Shown: positions 1 through 11,880 of the stretch, in pieces | Layout: every line of letters begins with the position of its first letter | How positions within the stretch are numbered: position 1 is the first letter of the stretch | Assembly (NCBI GenBank): GCA_016801845.1 | Contig: CM028919.1 | Location: 11,581,501-11,645,500 of the forward strand | Source of the DNA: Polydactylus sextarius | Lineage: Eukaryota > Chordata > Actinopteri > Polynemidae | Direction: 5' to 3' | DNA length: 64,000 bases | The notes under the pieces: generated by a model | Databases searched by the model: none | What the model saw: the letters and a program-made list of their open reading frames with translations, nothing else | What the model was told of the DNA's origin: nothing | Program-made: the position numbers and the translations under genes

Positions 1-216
1 TTGTGTACTGGCAATAGTGTATTGTATCACTGTGGGCAGCATCTTAAAGAAGTTTGAAAATGTGTGCAGCCTGCTCTTATTCCTTGCTTTCTAATCCGTT
101 TTGGGCTCACAATGGGCGCTTTACTTAACAATAGTAAAAGCAGTGAAAGGGGACAACTGCAAGCGTGGCCGCAGCATCTGAGCACTGATTTCATGCACAG
201 GAAAATAAACACAGAG

Positions 217-279
217 AGTTTGTGCGTGTGTGCATGCGCACATGTGTTTCTGTGTGTCCGTGTGTGCGTGTGCATGAAT
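217..279. repeat. Imperfect GT-rich simple repeat
   Basis: Alternating purine-pyrimidine sequence made mostly of GT and GC steps with interruptions, a decayed (GT)n microsatellite. It creates Cys/Val-rich or His/Thr-rich spurious frames on both strands. Confidence 0.85.
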
Positions 280-413
280 GCACAGTATTAAGCACAGTGT
301 GGACATGCCACTCACTTTGTATGAGGTTATTATACTGTCCCCTGCTCCCTTTGGACAAAAAAGAAAAGTATGTAAGTTGCATTCGTCAGAGTGCTGGCAA
401 TGTGTTAATCTAG

Positions 414-477
414 TTAAAGGGAGTGTTTGAATGGCAGCATGCGTGACGAGTTTGTGTTTAACAATATATCCCTTTAA
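414..477. repeat. Short TTAA-ended inverted repeat
   Basis: TTAAAGGGA at 414-422 is matched by its reverse complement TCCCTTTAA at 469-477, enclosing 46 bp. The TTAA ends resemble the target site of piggyBac-like elements, but the unit is very short and may be chance. Confidence 0.3.
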
Positions 478-650
478 GTCTGTGGTCCTTGTGTTGTCAC
501 AGCTGCCGAATCTTGGCATGGGATGGGTAACAAAAGGGAAAGTAGGCATCAGTGCATGGGCAATGAGGGCGTCAAAGAAAAAAACAACATTTGGTTACCC
601 ACAAGCTGTCATCCTGTGTTTTATAAAATGTACTCAGTTAAAAAGGATTT

Positions 651-666
651 AAAAAAAAAAAAAAAA
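651..666 (+). repeat. Poly-A run (A16)
   Basis: Sixteen consecutive A residues following TTT. No LINE or SINE body is recognisable immediately upstream, so it is simply a homopolymer tract. Confidence 0.9.
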
Positions 667-849
667 GATCTAACGCAACAGTTTATCAGGATATAAAGGC
701 TAAAACGTTTAACTAAAATAAATGTATTCACATTACGTTTGACTTAATGAGGTATTATTGTGGCACTGCCAAGCGGAAAACTTGCCCAGACTGTAAATCT
801 GACACCACTTTAATGTAGGATCAGTCCCTCATTAGTTAAAGCAAGTCAC

Positions 850-1860
850 ACTACGGTATGTGAACAGATTCTTTTACAGCTTTCAGAAGCCATGACACAG
901 TTCTTTTTTTTTCTGTTTTTCCTCTCAGCACTTGGCTGCAGACAGAGACTGGTGGCAGAGCTGATTTGTTGCGCTGCATTACACTGACAGATCGATTGAT
1001 TGTTGACAAACAGCTCAACTCAATGCCAGCGTCGCCGTGGTCATCTCCACTCCGCTTGCTTGACTGCTGGAGCTTCCCTGGATGACAACCATGCTTCATC
1101 CCTCACTTTCATTGTGCCATAAAAGGGTCCTCTGTGGTGCTGGACGCTGCTGTTTACTGGTTAGTCTTTGTCATCATTACGGTGTCACAGACAGGATAAC
1201 AGGAGAATGGGTGTGGGGAGGACAAGTCAAGGGGGTGGAGACTATGTAACAGTAGCCAGGGCAAGAGTCATCTAGGGTCCACAAAATCAGATCAACTGTC
1301 CATTCATCTTCATATGTCTGAGTCCCAAATGGCAGCTGAGTACTTGGTAACCCAGAGGGGAAGGACACAGACCAGCACCCAGACTAACGCACATCTGATG
1401 AGGCTAAATCTTCATTGAGATCCAGCTAGGAGGCAAAAATCTGTTTTTGTTTTACAACAGAGTGAATCTACCTCATAAATGAAATTGTTGTGTCTGGATT
1501 TGTGTTTGCAGCTTAACTGGGAGTAATTCAGAAAGGAATAAAAAGATTTAAACAGAATAAGCTCTCTTACTGACAAAAACACTTTGATCTAGAAAATGAT
1601 TTATATGCTCTGTGATCACACAGCAAACACTATGGGGTGTTTTGGGGATTTGCAAGTTTACAAGTGTCTGTGTATATTTGTGCCTTTCTGTATGTTTGTA
1701 TGTGTGTGTTTGTGTGTGTGAGAGGGGATTTAAAGGATTGTATTTATGTTTTTTTCTGCACTGCACCTGAAATAGAGGCTTCACCTGCGGATGAACCTGA
1801 GTTTCCTCTGTTCTTTGGGTTATGTGAGGTGCAGAGAAACAGCGTCTCACATTCAGACTG
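850..1860. other. Unique non-coding sequence
   Basis: No gene seen. The part from about 1000 to 1180 has slightly higher GC and no repeats. The part at 1662-1725 is a decayed GT repeat. Frames across it have no domain. Confidence 0.5.
1662..1725. repeat. Imperfect GT-rich simple repeat
   Basis: TGTGTTTGTGTGTGTGAG-type sequence with interruptions, a degenerate GT microsatellite. Overlapping open frames on both strands are products of this low complexity. Confidence 0.8.
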
Positions 1861-2090
1861 ATCCTTTAGGTCCTGCAGCAGTCTACACTGCTACTGGGAT
1901 AACGAGGGGGCTCTGATCTCATCGCGCCACAGCTCACTTTGCCGGGAAGGAGCAGGATGATGTAATGCTGTTCACTCTGCACCAGCACGCACTTATCAGA
2001 TGCGCTGCGCTAGAGAGAGGCTGAGGAACCAGAGCCATAATATCACCTCCGTCATGACTTTATGAGGCATCATCATCTTAAACATAAGCA
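1860..2090. promoter_or_regulatory. Candidate conserved non-coding block (unverified)
   Basis: A repeat-free, relatively GC-rich patch with several CpG dinucleotides within AT-rich surroundings. It carries no open frame of note. Its texture is like that of an enhancer, but this is only inference; alignment to other fish would decide. Confidence 0.22.
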
Positions 2091-2860
2091 TGATTACTGT
2101 AACAATCACCATATATACAGAGCATGCCTCTCAATGTATGTTTACATACACTGAGATACATAAGTAATTTTCTTTTCAAATCAGCAGGATGCGTAGAAAT
2201 TATATGATACATTTTTATACGATATTCCAGCAAAGTAGTACAAGTTTGAAGCTGCTCTGAAAGTGCAGATCACACTCACTAGATATTCAGTGCATGCATA
2301 TCCATCTAAAGTTAAGAATGATGGGTTGGACAGTTAAATGGCAAATCATATATTCCATCCAGTTCACCCTCGACTGAAATATATGAACGACCAAATTAAT
2401 TGATTGCTTTTTACAGCAACCTACAAAAGAGCCCATCCATTTACATTACCTTCATCTTTCCCCTTACCACAGCACCAGACTGTCACCTCCAGAGAATCAT
2501 ACGACTCCAGTCCTGTATAATTCTGGGGTGAGAATATTATACTGTGGATTTTATGCCTGGTAATTAAAGAGATCACTGTTTTATGTCCTAGGCAGGGATG
2601 GACCTTCCCTGATTCACAACCCTACACACTAAAGTGGAATAGGCTTGTACCTACTCTTGACTCCTCTAGTTTAATTGCCCTTTGTGTCCAGCTTATTTCT
2701 TTTCTAACTGCTCTAATATATGATACATGAAGTGCAAGATTCTTCTTTTGAGATATTATAAGGCTATTGATGCTCTGAGGAAAAACACTGCACCTGTCAA
2801 AGGGCGATGATGAGTGAGACTGCATCACTTGCCTCTGCCCCCTTACCTCACCTCCTTTTT
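2090..2860. other. AT-rich unique sequence
   Basis: No gene, repeat family or strong motif seen. A small inverted repeat, CAGGGA and TCCCTG around 2594-2612, is probably chance. Confidence 0.5.
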
Positions 2861-3240
2861 AAATAGCGTTGGCATAGAATAACATGGTCTGGACTTAGAG
2901 CCTTCAGCCCTTTGTCCCGCCCAGCTCTCCTTTCCTGTACGAGTGCCTTGGAGGTGAAGCATGTGTCAGGGGCCTGAGATGAAGCCAGAGAGCGGGAGAT
3001 GAGTCAGATGAACACTTGTCAGGTGATGTCATCTCCAGTGAGCGCAGATGACCGGCCCCAGCTGTTTGGGTGCACTGAGGCACACTGCGGCACCTGTCTG
3101 AAGGCGTTTCAGCTCACACAACTGCGGTACAGAACAGGCCTGCTACTCAGAGGTTTTTCATAACTCCCTGATGATGAAGCCAACAGAGGTCACACATGGC
3201 AGACACTACATCTTCAACAGAGTGTGACTGAGAACAACTT
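2860..3240. promoter_or_regulatory. Candidate regulatory block with E-box and AP-1 words
   Basis: A repeat-free, GC-richer stretch. Visible words are an AP-1-like TGAGTCA at 3000-3006, an E-box CAGGTG at 3020-3025 followed by a CRE-like TGATGTCA, and a second E-box CACCTG at 3091-3096. Such short words are common by chance, so a regulatory role is only suggested by their clustering and by the composition of the block. Confidence 0.25.
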
Positions 3241-4040
3241 ATAGCAGATGAAAAATGTGTTTTCTTCACACAGTGTTGGACATTTCTTTATTTGTATACG
3301 GAAATGATCAAAGTGTCACAGGTATTAGCGCTGTCTTAGTAATGCCAGCATGAGTATTTTCTGATGACATCATTTCTGACACACACACACACTCATAGGT
3401 CATCCGCATTATGCAAGGATGTAGTCATGCAGTGTAACATCCGCCTCATGTGGTCCCTTGAAAAAAAAAAAAAAAAAACGTGCTAACAAATCAAAGTAGT
3501 CAAAGCTGAGTATTATGCAAAGTTATTTTGTAATAAAACTCCAGGAGGTCAACGGAAATGTAGAGCAGACATGCTGTGGAAAAAAATGTACTTCCAAATG
3601 CTGCGTAAAGATGGAATCAGCTGGATTTAACTATACAATTACATACACAAGCACCACATATGCACACTCAGCTCAGTACAATGCACTACAACAAGACAGC
3701 AGATCCTCTCTCACACTAAATCAAAAACTGTTTCACTGTAATAGCTGTAGTTTGTAATAGCCATCGCAGTGGAATAACTCTGATTTAATCTAGCCAGCAA
3801 TCAATATCTTTTGACTGCTATGATTGATGAGTATTAAGTAGGACTATTAACCGAGAGGGGAAAAAAAGTGTCCAAGTCAAATTCTACAGCCTGTCGCTCA
3901 GTCAAAGCACTAATGTGAAAAGGAATAATTTGTCAGCTAATTCACAAATAGGTTTAGATCTGTGGACATATTTTCTTAATGAATATGTGAATTACTTGTG
4001 CATTGATTTCTATTGTGTGAGAAAATGGGAAATGTATAAA
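3240..4040. other. AT-rich unique sequence with A18 tract
   Basis: No gene seen. Contains a short (AC)7 run near 3379-3392 and eighteen A residues at 3461-3478. An open frame of 80 codons at 3515-3757 has no recognisable domain and is taken as chance. Confidence 0.5.
3461..3478 (+). repeat. Poly-A run (A18)
   Basis: Uninterrupted run of 18 A residues. No retroposon body is recognisable upstream. Confidence 0.9.
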
Positions 4041-4480
4041 GAACTGTCTGCACAGGCGCCTGCAGACACACTTCATTGACGTTTCACTTGGAGACGACGA
4101 GAAATATTGCATATGCTGAAACCAGCAGATTGTGTATTTAAAGCCTCTGGTGAATCAAGGTCACGCCGGTGACCCTTTTAGTAGTAGTCTGTCATACATT
4201 TAGCAGAGCAGGGGATCATTTCAAACTGTCCTCCATCACATTATGACAGATCTTAATTGACTACCGATAGAGCTTTGCTGAGTTGACGGAAAAACCAGAT
4301 TTTAATCTAATCACTGCAATATACCTGATTGGCTCCTTGCAACACTCTGGCATATTAAAACATTTGCATTGCAGAGATGGGTCAGACAGCTTTAGAACAA
4401 CTACATCCTACACACTGTATATCAAGATCCAAAATGGATTCATGATGGTTCTAATATAGACACTGTCTAAGTAAATGTGT
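4040..4480. promoter_or_regulatory. Candidate regulatory block with nuclear-receptor-like inverted repeat
   Basis: Repeat-free sequence holding AGGTCA at 4158-4163 and the opposed half-site TGACCC at 4170-4175 with a 6-bp spacer, an inverted pair of nuclear-receptor-like half-sites. A perfect POU octamer ATTTGCAT lies at 4362-4369. TAAT words are frequent. Function is inferred from words alone. Confidence 0.28.
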
Positions 4481-5560
4481 CTTCGCGAGCACTTTAAATA
4501 TATATGCTAATCAACAGGGTTTCCTTATTTTATAGTGTCTTGTATTTAGTCTACACTGCTTCAGGGTTTTTTCAAAGTATGTCCCAGCTGCTGCCTAACC
4601 ATTTTTCAAACACTTTTTAATGCAAACATTTGGTGAATGAGACAAGTTTGAAAGTTTAAAGCATTGAACTTCAGTTACCCTCTCTCTTTGCTTTTCTCCA
4701 GCAGGGTCTACAATGTACCTCTTTTCTTTTTCAACAATTTTCAGGCAGTCAGTCAGTCTTCCCAGGTTTATCACTGAACCACATCATTAAGAAGTGCCCC
4801 ATGGATCCCTGTCTAAACTGCACGTCGACTAGCTGCTGCCAGCTCCCTGGATAAAAAGCCCAAGGCTGAGCAGGCTGACATTCCCCTGCACAAAGGTAAA
4901 TGATGGCACAGAGGATGGTGGTCCAGAGTCCCCTCAGTGGTCTTGAGGGAGAAGACAGAAAAGGAGAATGATGATAGATTGCATGGAGAGTGGGCTGAGC
5001 GGATGGATCAGGCCTCTCATACCCAAAGAGCACCATCTGCTGTCAGTTTGGGTGACTCATTCAACTGCTCTGACATGTGCATGTAAAGGAGCACGCTGTG
5101 AACACATCAGACTGCCGTCAGGCGCAGCGATGATGGGCTGAATATGAAAGAGAAGAGCAGAGAAAAGGGAGGGTGTGGAGGGGAAAGCACCGTGGAAACA
5201 GGAGAGATACTAAATTCATCTCTTTTTCTCTTTTGTCTTGAGGGAAAATGTTTATTTTAATCTAAACAACAGATCAGATTTTTTTTCACATTTATTTTTT
5301 TTCTAATCACGTTTTATAAAGGTCATTTGTTTGACCAGAAGATTTTTTTTTTAAATGCACTACTGATATATACAATACATCTGATAAATCTTACAAGTGA
5401 AAACAAAATTAAACTGTTGCAATGCACTGTAACATTAATGTCCACCATGAGTTTTCAGTTGTGAGCTTTTAACACTTTTCCCAGTGTTAAAAAAAAAACA
5501 CTCTGTTCACATCCTTCCCAAGGAGAGTGTTCTTGCCTTATACTGGCAATATTTCATCCA
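4480..5560. other. Unique sequence, T-rich at 5275-5355
   Basis: No gene seen. A 95-codon minus-strand frame (4749-5036) has no recognisable domain. Several T or A runs occur around 5280-5352 and 5489-5500. Confidence 0.5.
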
Positions 5561-6340
5561 TAGAACACCATGTGTACTACTAGAGTGAAATATCAGGATA
5601 GCTAGGGGGTAAGAAGCCGGTCTAGTGCCTGTATCAAATGACCGTGTCAGGCCCTCTTAAAACAATGAGCTGTTTATGGTCAATTTTAACAAGCTAAAGT
5701 ACTTCTGACGGCTGCCCTCTCCTGAAAACCCACACTGCTCAGAGCATTAGAGAGGAAAGAATAGCATAAGACGGTCTGGTGTCATTGAAAAGGCCAACAA
5801 GTACATAAAACACATAATGCTGCCTCTTTTTAAATATATGATGGTGAGAATCAGTAATCTTATAATCACATTTCTCATAACCCTCCTTTAAACACCACAG
5901 TCCACACAAGTGTTGCTGGTTTTATTTCTTAATAAAAAAACTGAATTCCCCTGAAGGGGTCAGTGAACGCCTCTGGGATGAGGTATAGGGTCAGGATCAA
6001 AGTAAGGGACCTGTCATCTCCGATTTCATTTCAGGGGTCCAGAGGAGCCTAATTGTCAATAAGGAGCAGCTGAATTGACACCTGTGACACTGCACTGGTT
6101 TGCCGGTTTGCCTCGCACTCTGAGTCTGACGCTCTGCCCGCTGGAGAGTCACTAGCTCAACTGTCTCCGGGCGTGACGGGGTATGCCAATACTAAAAAGG
6201 TCGCACTTTATGAAAGGCCATGACATCAAAGTACTGATCAATGGCTTCCATAAGCCTCAAATACTGCACTGAGATTGATTCTATAGGTGATATTGTTACT
6301 GGAGATCTGCAGACGTGCTGGAAGTGTCAAGAGGGGACAC
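5560..6340. promoter_or_regulatory. Candidate conserved non-coding block (unverified)
   Basis: About 800 bp free of simple repeats, mixing AT-rich and moderately GC-rich words with CpGs near 6170-6185. No coding frame of note. Texture resembles vertebrate non-coding elements; nothing more specific can be said. Confidence 0.22.
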
Positions 6341-7353
6341 ATGCTTAAGTTCAAAACAGGCAATTGTATAGGATTTACGTCAGTCAGACTAGGTGGTTGG
6401 ACAGTGATGGGAGACCCCCACTGACCCCACAGGGTGATGTAGGCTTGTCAGTGTGAGACAGGTTTAAAGTGCAGACTACAAGGGAATATTATATTATATT
6501 AAATTACTGTGGAAAGCCGCCTTGCTGGCCAGCAGCAATCAGACATCTTCTCTTGGCTCAGACCATTTTATTACGGGACAATGACGATGGTGTGAGGCTG
6601 CATGAGATAGGATAGATGGTGTATAGGATTCTGATGAGATGATCCAGACAGGTCTACCCAAGGGGAGGTGGAGTACATTAGTGTACATCAATGCCAGAAG
6701 AGAAGAGCTTACAGTGAAGACCCCGACACACTGTTTTGCACATAGGAAAGCTCTCCTGAGCTTTAAAGTGACTTAAGAAGCCTCGGATCACCGGCAGCAA
6801 CAAAGAAGCACATCACGTTCATAATATACTAAGAATATAAATAGTATCAAAAAACAAGTAGGTGTTTGTCTTATGTATTATGGATATTTTCACACGTTGA
6901 CCTGAATTAGAAATGCAAAAAAGCTGTTCACGAGTTTTACCTTTCTCTTCCTTTTTTATCAAGAATGACAGCGACTCTTATTGTGAAGGTTTTCGTTTCC
7001 AAACAGAGGGCCACCCACTGATGAGGGCAGACACCGCTGCATACGACAGTATATGACACACACAGATCCACACATGCAGGTGCAAGCACACATTCAACAC
7101 ATCTATACACAACCACTACTACCTCCTTTTTGTGATCTAGAGAGATGTGGTTAGACCAATGTCACTGTCTTTACAAAAACAGCAGGAGAAACAGTGACAG
7201 AAACACTAAAATAATGTCTGGAATGGACAGGAAGACTCCAGGGCATCATGAATAAATAACAATACTCCAAAAGCAAGCATTCCTTTGTACAGTGTTGTAT
7301 TTGTCGATGCTGGCAGAACAACACAGGTGTGGGTGCAGGGCTGGCAAGCGAGC

Positions 7354-7372
7354 AAATAAATAAATAAATAAG
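7354..7372. repeat. (AAAT)n microsatellite
   Basis: About five tandem copies of a four-base A/T-rich unit. Confidence 0.9.
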
Positions 7373-7473
7373 TAACAACTTGAAAAAGTGCAAGCTGTTG
7401 TTAAGTCTGTGTGACATACAAGCAGTGTCCAGTGTGTTGCATTACCAGAGCACATTTATGTCCGTTATTCTAG

Positions 7474-7529
7474 TTTTTTTTTTTTTTTCAGGGCCTTGCT
7501 TTACTTATTTATCTTTTTTTTTTTTTTTT
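7474..7529. repeat. Two poly-T runs
   Basis: T15 at 7474-7488 and T16 at 7514-7529, separated by 25 bp of unique sequence. Confidence 0.9.
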
Positions 7530-7599
7530 ACACATTCTGACTGTTTCCTCAGATTTTCTTTATAGTTTTGACAGCATTCGATGCATAAATCAAAGGAGT

Positions 7600-8780
7600 G
7601 AAGCGTGTTATACTTAAAAATAAAACAATTCATTTGATCACCTTGACAGCTAACGCTCTTACCCATCAGCAAGAAAGGAAATCTTTCATTTTTGATAAAT
7701 TACAGTGTGGTTATAAATAAATAAACAAGACTGATGATGTGGAATAAATCCAATTTACCATGCAGAAGATAATCAATACATTAACCTGGAATCCCATGCT
7801 AAAGCACCTTTAGTCGACAGTACAGTATGTGCTTGTTGACTTTAATTGCAAAAGTGTTGGATGCAGAAGCCGTGGGCAGACAATTGATAGTAGCCATTAG
7901 CAAATGATTAGGTGGACAGAGATGAACTCTCCCGCATTGATTTGTCTGGCTTATGTTTCCGACTTTTGCGAGAGAATAAATAAATTCACCTGCAAATCTA
8001 TAATGCATGACTATATTCATAATTTCCACCAGAGAGTCTCCTTGGCTCCCTGCTTTCCATCGTGTACACAGAGAAGCTGGCAGCTCGTTGAAGTTGGGAG
8101 TCCACTGTGTCTGCTTTGTGCCAAATCATAACTGTTTATTCAGCCAAACAGCGCATTATAAAATGTATTGCTGTGAGGATTTATAATGAGACTGAGATTG
8201 TGAAGCAAAACCGCAGGCTTCCCCTTAATACTGCCTTCTAGACATTGTGAAGCCACCAACATATCAAAGACGTTCTTTATCATTTCCAATTATTGAGAAA
8301 TATTGTCATTTGAGCCATCTGAACCACCAAGTCTAATTTGTTTACTTGAAGTGCCTTGAAAGTCTCTTTAATGTTTGAAATGAGATCCATTCCCTGTGGG
8401 TTGTCTATTGCCCTGACAACAAATGACAGATTACACAGGAGAAGTCCAAACTTTTCAACAATAACAGACACACAGTCCTCCTTTTCCCCCATTGGGACGT
8501 AGTACACTGCAAAGTATTTTACCTCACCACCTCAACATGGAAGCTTTTCTTCAAACCCAGCATTTGTTTGAACCACATGAGGTCTCAATCAAAACAGAAC
8601 TGCTCTGCTGAATAGTTTGCCGTTGGACGTTGAAGGTGACTAAATTACCAGGCTTGCATGTTCACCTTCAAATTCCCAACAGAAAACTCAGTCTGTGATC
8701 TGTGCTCGGGTTGTTTGTCCATGTTCTAGGGCACATGGGTAAGCGGTAATCAAATAGAGAGGAACTGAGCGTATGGTGTC
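7600..8780. promoter_or_regulatory. Strong candidate conserved non-coding block
   Basis: About 1.2 kb with no simple repeats. It is rich in TAAT/ATTA homeodomain-like cores, including a pair at 7896-7910 where ATTAG is followed within a few bases by ATGATTA. No frame in it resembles a protein. The even complexity and dense AT-rich regulatory words are what ancient vertebrate enhancers look like, but conservation has not been tested. Confidence 0.35.
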
Positions 8781-9330
8781 CTCAAACCTAATTTGGCTGC
8801 TTGCAGCTCTGACCTTCTGACCTTTGACATTCCAGTCTGGCTGGCGAGGGTACCGAATCATTTATTTACTTTGTCAAGACATAAACCAGACAAGGGGATT
8901 TCAGCCTTATGGCAAGATTCTTTGGAGCTAGAGCTCAAAATACAAATAGAAGCCAAATTAAAATGTAAACAGCTCAGACAATTCAATAGATGACCCTGCA
9001 ATAACAGTCTGGTCCTTTTGAGTAATAATCAGTATTGATTCCCAAGAAAAAGCTTCACCTATTAAACTAGTCATTTTGATTTCCATTGAGTTTGATCAAT
9101 CAAATCAATTATTTACACAATAACATGCTGTGGCAGCAAATGCTCGTCAATAAGAATTGTTCAGCTGCAGAGAAAAACCGAGCCTGTGGAGGCTAATATA
9201 CATATCAATACCATAGCCATTTCTCTTGTATGTTCACAAAGGTGAAAAGAAGAGGACAGAACCTGAAAGAGCACTTATGACAGAGCTTAATGACAAAAAA
9301 GCAGTAGGTTATTCTTTCTTTTCTTCCCTC
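8780..9330. other. Unique non-coding sequence
   Basis: No gene seen. A 66-codon frame at 8793-8993 lacks any domain. No repeats. Confidence 0.5.
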
Positions 9331-10100
9331 TGAGTCTCTTTATAGCGTCCTCGCCTTTGCTAGTTTTTAACCATGTCTCTAGAGGATTATGCAATGGTGG
9401 CTTGCCAGATCTATTTTTCCAGGCCTATACTTGTGTAGCTCCACTTACCCTTTACACAAACTCTAAAGGCACACCCAGCATTAAAAACTAGTTTTTTTGG
9501 AATTAACAGTGCCACTGTACAAGCAATTCATCTCTGGCCCTCTTGTTCTCCTGCTGAGCTCTTACTGATTCCTGAACAGTCAGCGAGCAGCGTATCCACA
9601 TGTGCTACTCAACTGCTGTTCGGCTGGATTTCCCCTCCTCTCCCTCAAGCCCTATCCTAAAATAGACCCGTCGCTGGGCCTCCAAACGCTTGGCTGTTTC
9701 CTTCCTCCCATCTTGTCCACGCCTGTTAGAGGGTTACAGCTGCTCTCTTGCTGACCACAGTTTCCATTGCTCATCACTGTTTAACTCCCAGACCCCTTCT
9801 GGAGTCCATTACCAAGGCTAACTTCCCAAGATTTATCACTGCTATGACCTGCAGCAGCCAAAACAACAGCAGTGTGAACGTGCTGAATGCTGAATGGGCT
9901 GTTCTGACTGAGCAGGCTCTATTAAAGTCCTACGCCACAAAGAAATGAGGCCTTTGTTTATTAAAAGTATATTTCAAGGATACCTTCTGTGCCATCTGTC
10001 GGTGTCTAGACTCTGTTTTCTGACGATGTTTTGAGAAAGAATAAGCTGCAGCGAAGATGTCTTTGATTGAAACTGTGCTCCAAGTGAGTGGATGATGGGA
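9330..10100. promoter_or_regulatory. Weak candidate non-coding block
   Basis: Repeat-free, C/T-leaning sequence at 9540-9740 followed by mixed sequence. An open frame at 9748-9948 has no domain. Listed only because it is complex and repeat-free. Confidence 0.15.
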
Positions 10101-10960
10101 TCACTGCCATTTATTTCTTTTAACTTCATCCATGGTTATTTCCATCTTCATATACGAGCCACACTGTTTGAAACTGACACCAAACACAAATGGAAAGGAA
10201 ATGTGTTCCCAGCTTAACCCAAAACACACCCAATTTCAGTTTGACGAGAGCTTTGAGTTTGTTGGTCACATCACTGTAAGGTTATTTAAATCCTATGAAT
10301 TCAAACCATATTGTTATGTTGCAAAGGGCTCATCAGCACTTTTAGTGTCTTGTGTTGGCTTCAGTTTTAGTATTCACAGCACAAAAACAAATCTATCCTC
10401 TATAAGTAATGCATACTGGATGAGGTGCTGCTGATGGTCAATAGATTTGCCACCCCGACCTACAGCACTGTCTCTGTTTGTTTCCATTACAAAGCAATTC
10501 TTATCATGCATAATGTATTTCTAAAATCACTCTGTCATTAATTCATCACAAAGTGAAAGAGAGAGGAATGGTGAGAGAAAGCAAAAGAGAGAGAAAAGAA
10601 AACAGGAACAGATTCATGCTGCTAGATTATGCGTCCCTGAAAAAGCGTATGGGAGAGACAATGAGTCTTGAGATACAGCGTAACAGTATTTTTGTTTCAC
10701 ATGATAGGCTTATTAATCACAGTAATGAATCATGAGACGCTTTGCAGAACACAGGAATCGGGGGTAAACAAATGCGGATGATAAGCAAAGGATAAGGCCA
10801 TCCCAGGCTAAATGCGAGGAGGGGAGATAATGCTGGAGGAACTGGGGTGACTTCATGCCACATACTGAAAATCCTGCCTTTCAATTTACGTCTCTTTGTT
10901 TGCTCCATCATTGCCGCCGTGCTTGCTTGTTTGTTTGTTTGTTTGTTCATTTATTTATTT
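10100..10960. other. Unique sequence ending in a GTTT/ATTT repeat
   Basis: No gene seen. A 100-codon frame (10132-10434) shows no recognisable domain. GA-rich at 10555-10605. The (GTTT)n/(ATTT)n run at 10926-10960 closes the segment. Confidence 0.5.
10926..10960. repeat. (GTTT)n-(ATTT)n compound microsatellite
   Basis: Tandem four-base units, about five GTTT followed by about three ATTT copies. On the minus strand this encodes a short Asn-Lys-Gln repeat in a spurious frame. Confidence 0.9.
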
Positions 10961-11270
10961 GATGGCTTGCTTTATAATATGTTAAAAAGCTAGTTGTGCA
11001 TCTAAGTAATTACACTGTAATTGATGAGCTAACAGACATGTAAATTATGCAGAAGTGTGTCGGCAGCAGAGTAGAAAGAGTGGAGTGTGTTGTATAATTA
11101 CAAACTCCAGCTGCCACACTCCTGTATAGGAGTCATAAATTAAGAACACAAAATTTGAATAACCAAGATTGGAGCAATTTTGCACCGTACCTTATGGCGA
11201 TAATATTCCATGTGTTTCCTATATTCTGCGGTGTCTTTTGCAAACACAGCTCTCACCTTTACAAGGTGCA
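10960..11270. promoter_or_regulatory. Candidate element with palindromic homeodomain site
   Basis: Contains the 8-bp palindrome GTAATTAC at 11006-11013 and TAATTG at 11018-11023, a closely spaced pair of homeodomain-type cores. Sequence is otherwise repeat-free. Inference only. Confidence 0.28.
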
Positions 11271-11285
11271 GAACCATGAGGTCCA

Positions 11286-11430
11286 GTGGAGTTTAGTTGA
11301 TAAAGCATGTGGTTGTCATAGGTTAGGAGTTCAGTTCCCAGTGGGGTCACAAAAATGCTCTCACATTACTGTAAGTTCCTTTGGGCACAGCCATCTGCAA
11401 ACAGCATGTAGGCTTATTTTACTGCTTTAC
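11286..11430 (+). mobile_element. Degenerate tRNA-derived SINE fragment
   Basis: The segment reads like a decayed tRNA head: an A-box-like TTTAGTTGATAAAGC around 11291-11305 and a B-box-like AGTTCAGTTCC at 11328-11338, about 30 bp apart as in a tRNA gene. It is followed by AAGTTCCTTTGGGCA near 11372-11386, matching the 'tcgaagtgtccttgggcaag' core I know from fish tRNA-derived SINEs. The 3' tail is not recognisable, so the copy is truncated. It cannot be a working tRNA gene because the cloverleaf arms are broken. The family assignment is from memory of consensus sequences. Confidence 0.6.
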
Positions 11431-11880
11431 TTGCGGTACAGTTATGGTGTTTACATCTCTTTTTTTTCAACAGTATTTGAGCACAAATGATGCCTGTACC
11501 TGAACTGATCTTTGTGGTGATTTAAACACTACAGGCTTTTAATGATCTGCTGTCATAGCCATGCTTATCATACCTAGCCTTTGCAAAAATAGTTTAAAAC
11601 CAGTCTGGGCCATGTTTAAAGACACTAAAAACTTACTGAAGCAATTCCTCCTGTTGCTGTACACAATCCAGTCCACCAACTCCTGTTTTTTCCTTCTTTT
11701 TTTTTTACACTAAGATATACATTTGAAACCTTGATCCTAAAAGAAGGAAAGGGTAATGCTGTTAGTACTTGCCACACTAAAAGCTCTGTACTATTGGTGG
11801 CAGAGAATGGAAAAGCATGATTATAAACCTTGCATCAGAGAAGTCATCGGTACAGGCTGACAGCTATCTGTTACTTGTAC
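11430..11880. other. Unique non-coding sequence
   Basis: No gene or further repeat seen, apart from T-runs near 11460-11468 and 11696-11705. Confidence 0.5.

Larger units (their letters stand above)
1..850. other. Unique non-coding sequence at the left edge
   Basis: No gene is seen. Short open frames here overlap a GT-rich stretch and have no domain. The segment holds the GT-rich run at 217-279, a short TTAA-ended inverted repeat at 414-477 and an A16 run at 651-666. The rest is unremarkable AT-rich sequence. Confidence 0.6.
6340..7600. other. Unique sequence with simple repeats at its right end
   Basis: No gene seen. Right part holds an (AAAT)n run at 7354-7372 and T-runs at 7474-7488 and 7514-7529. 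Small open frames here cross these low-complexity tracts. Confidence 0.5.

Noticed and set aside
11286..11345. tRNA gene
   Set aside because: A- and B-box-like words are present but the arms do not pair and a SINE body follows.
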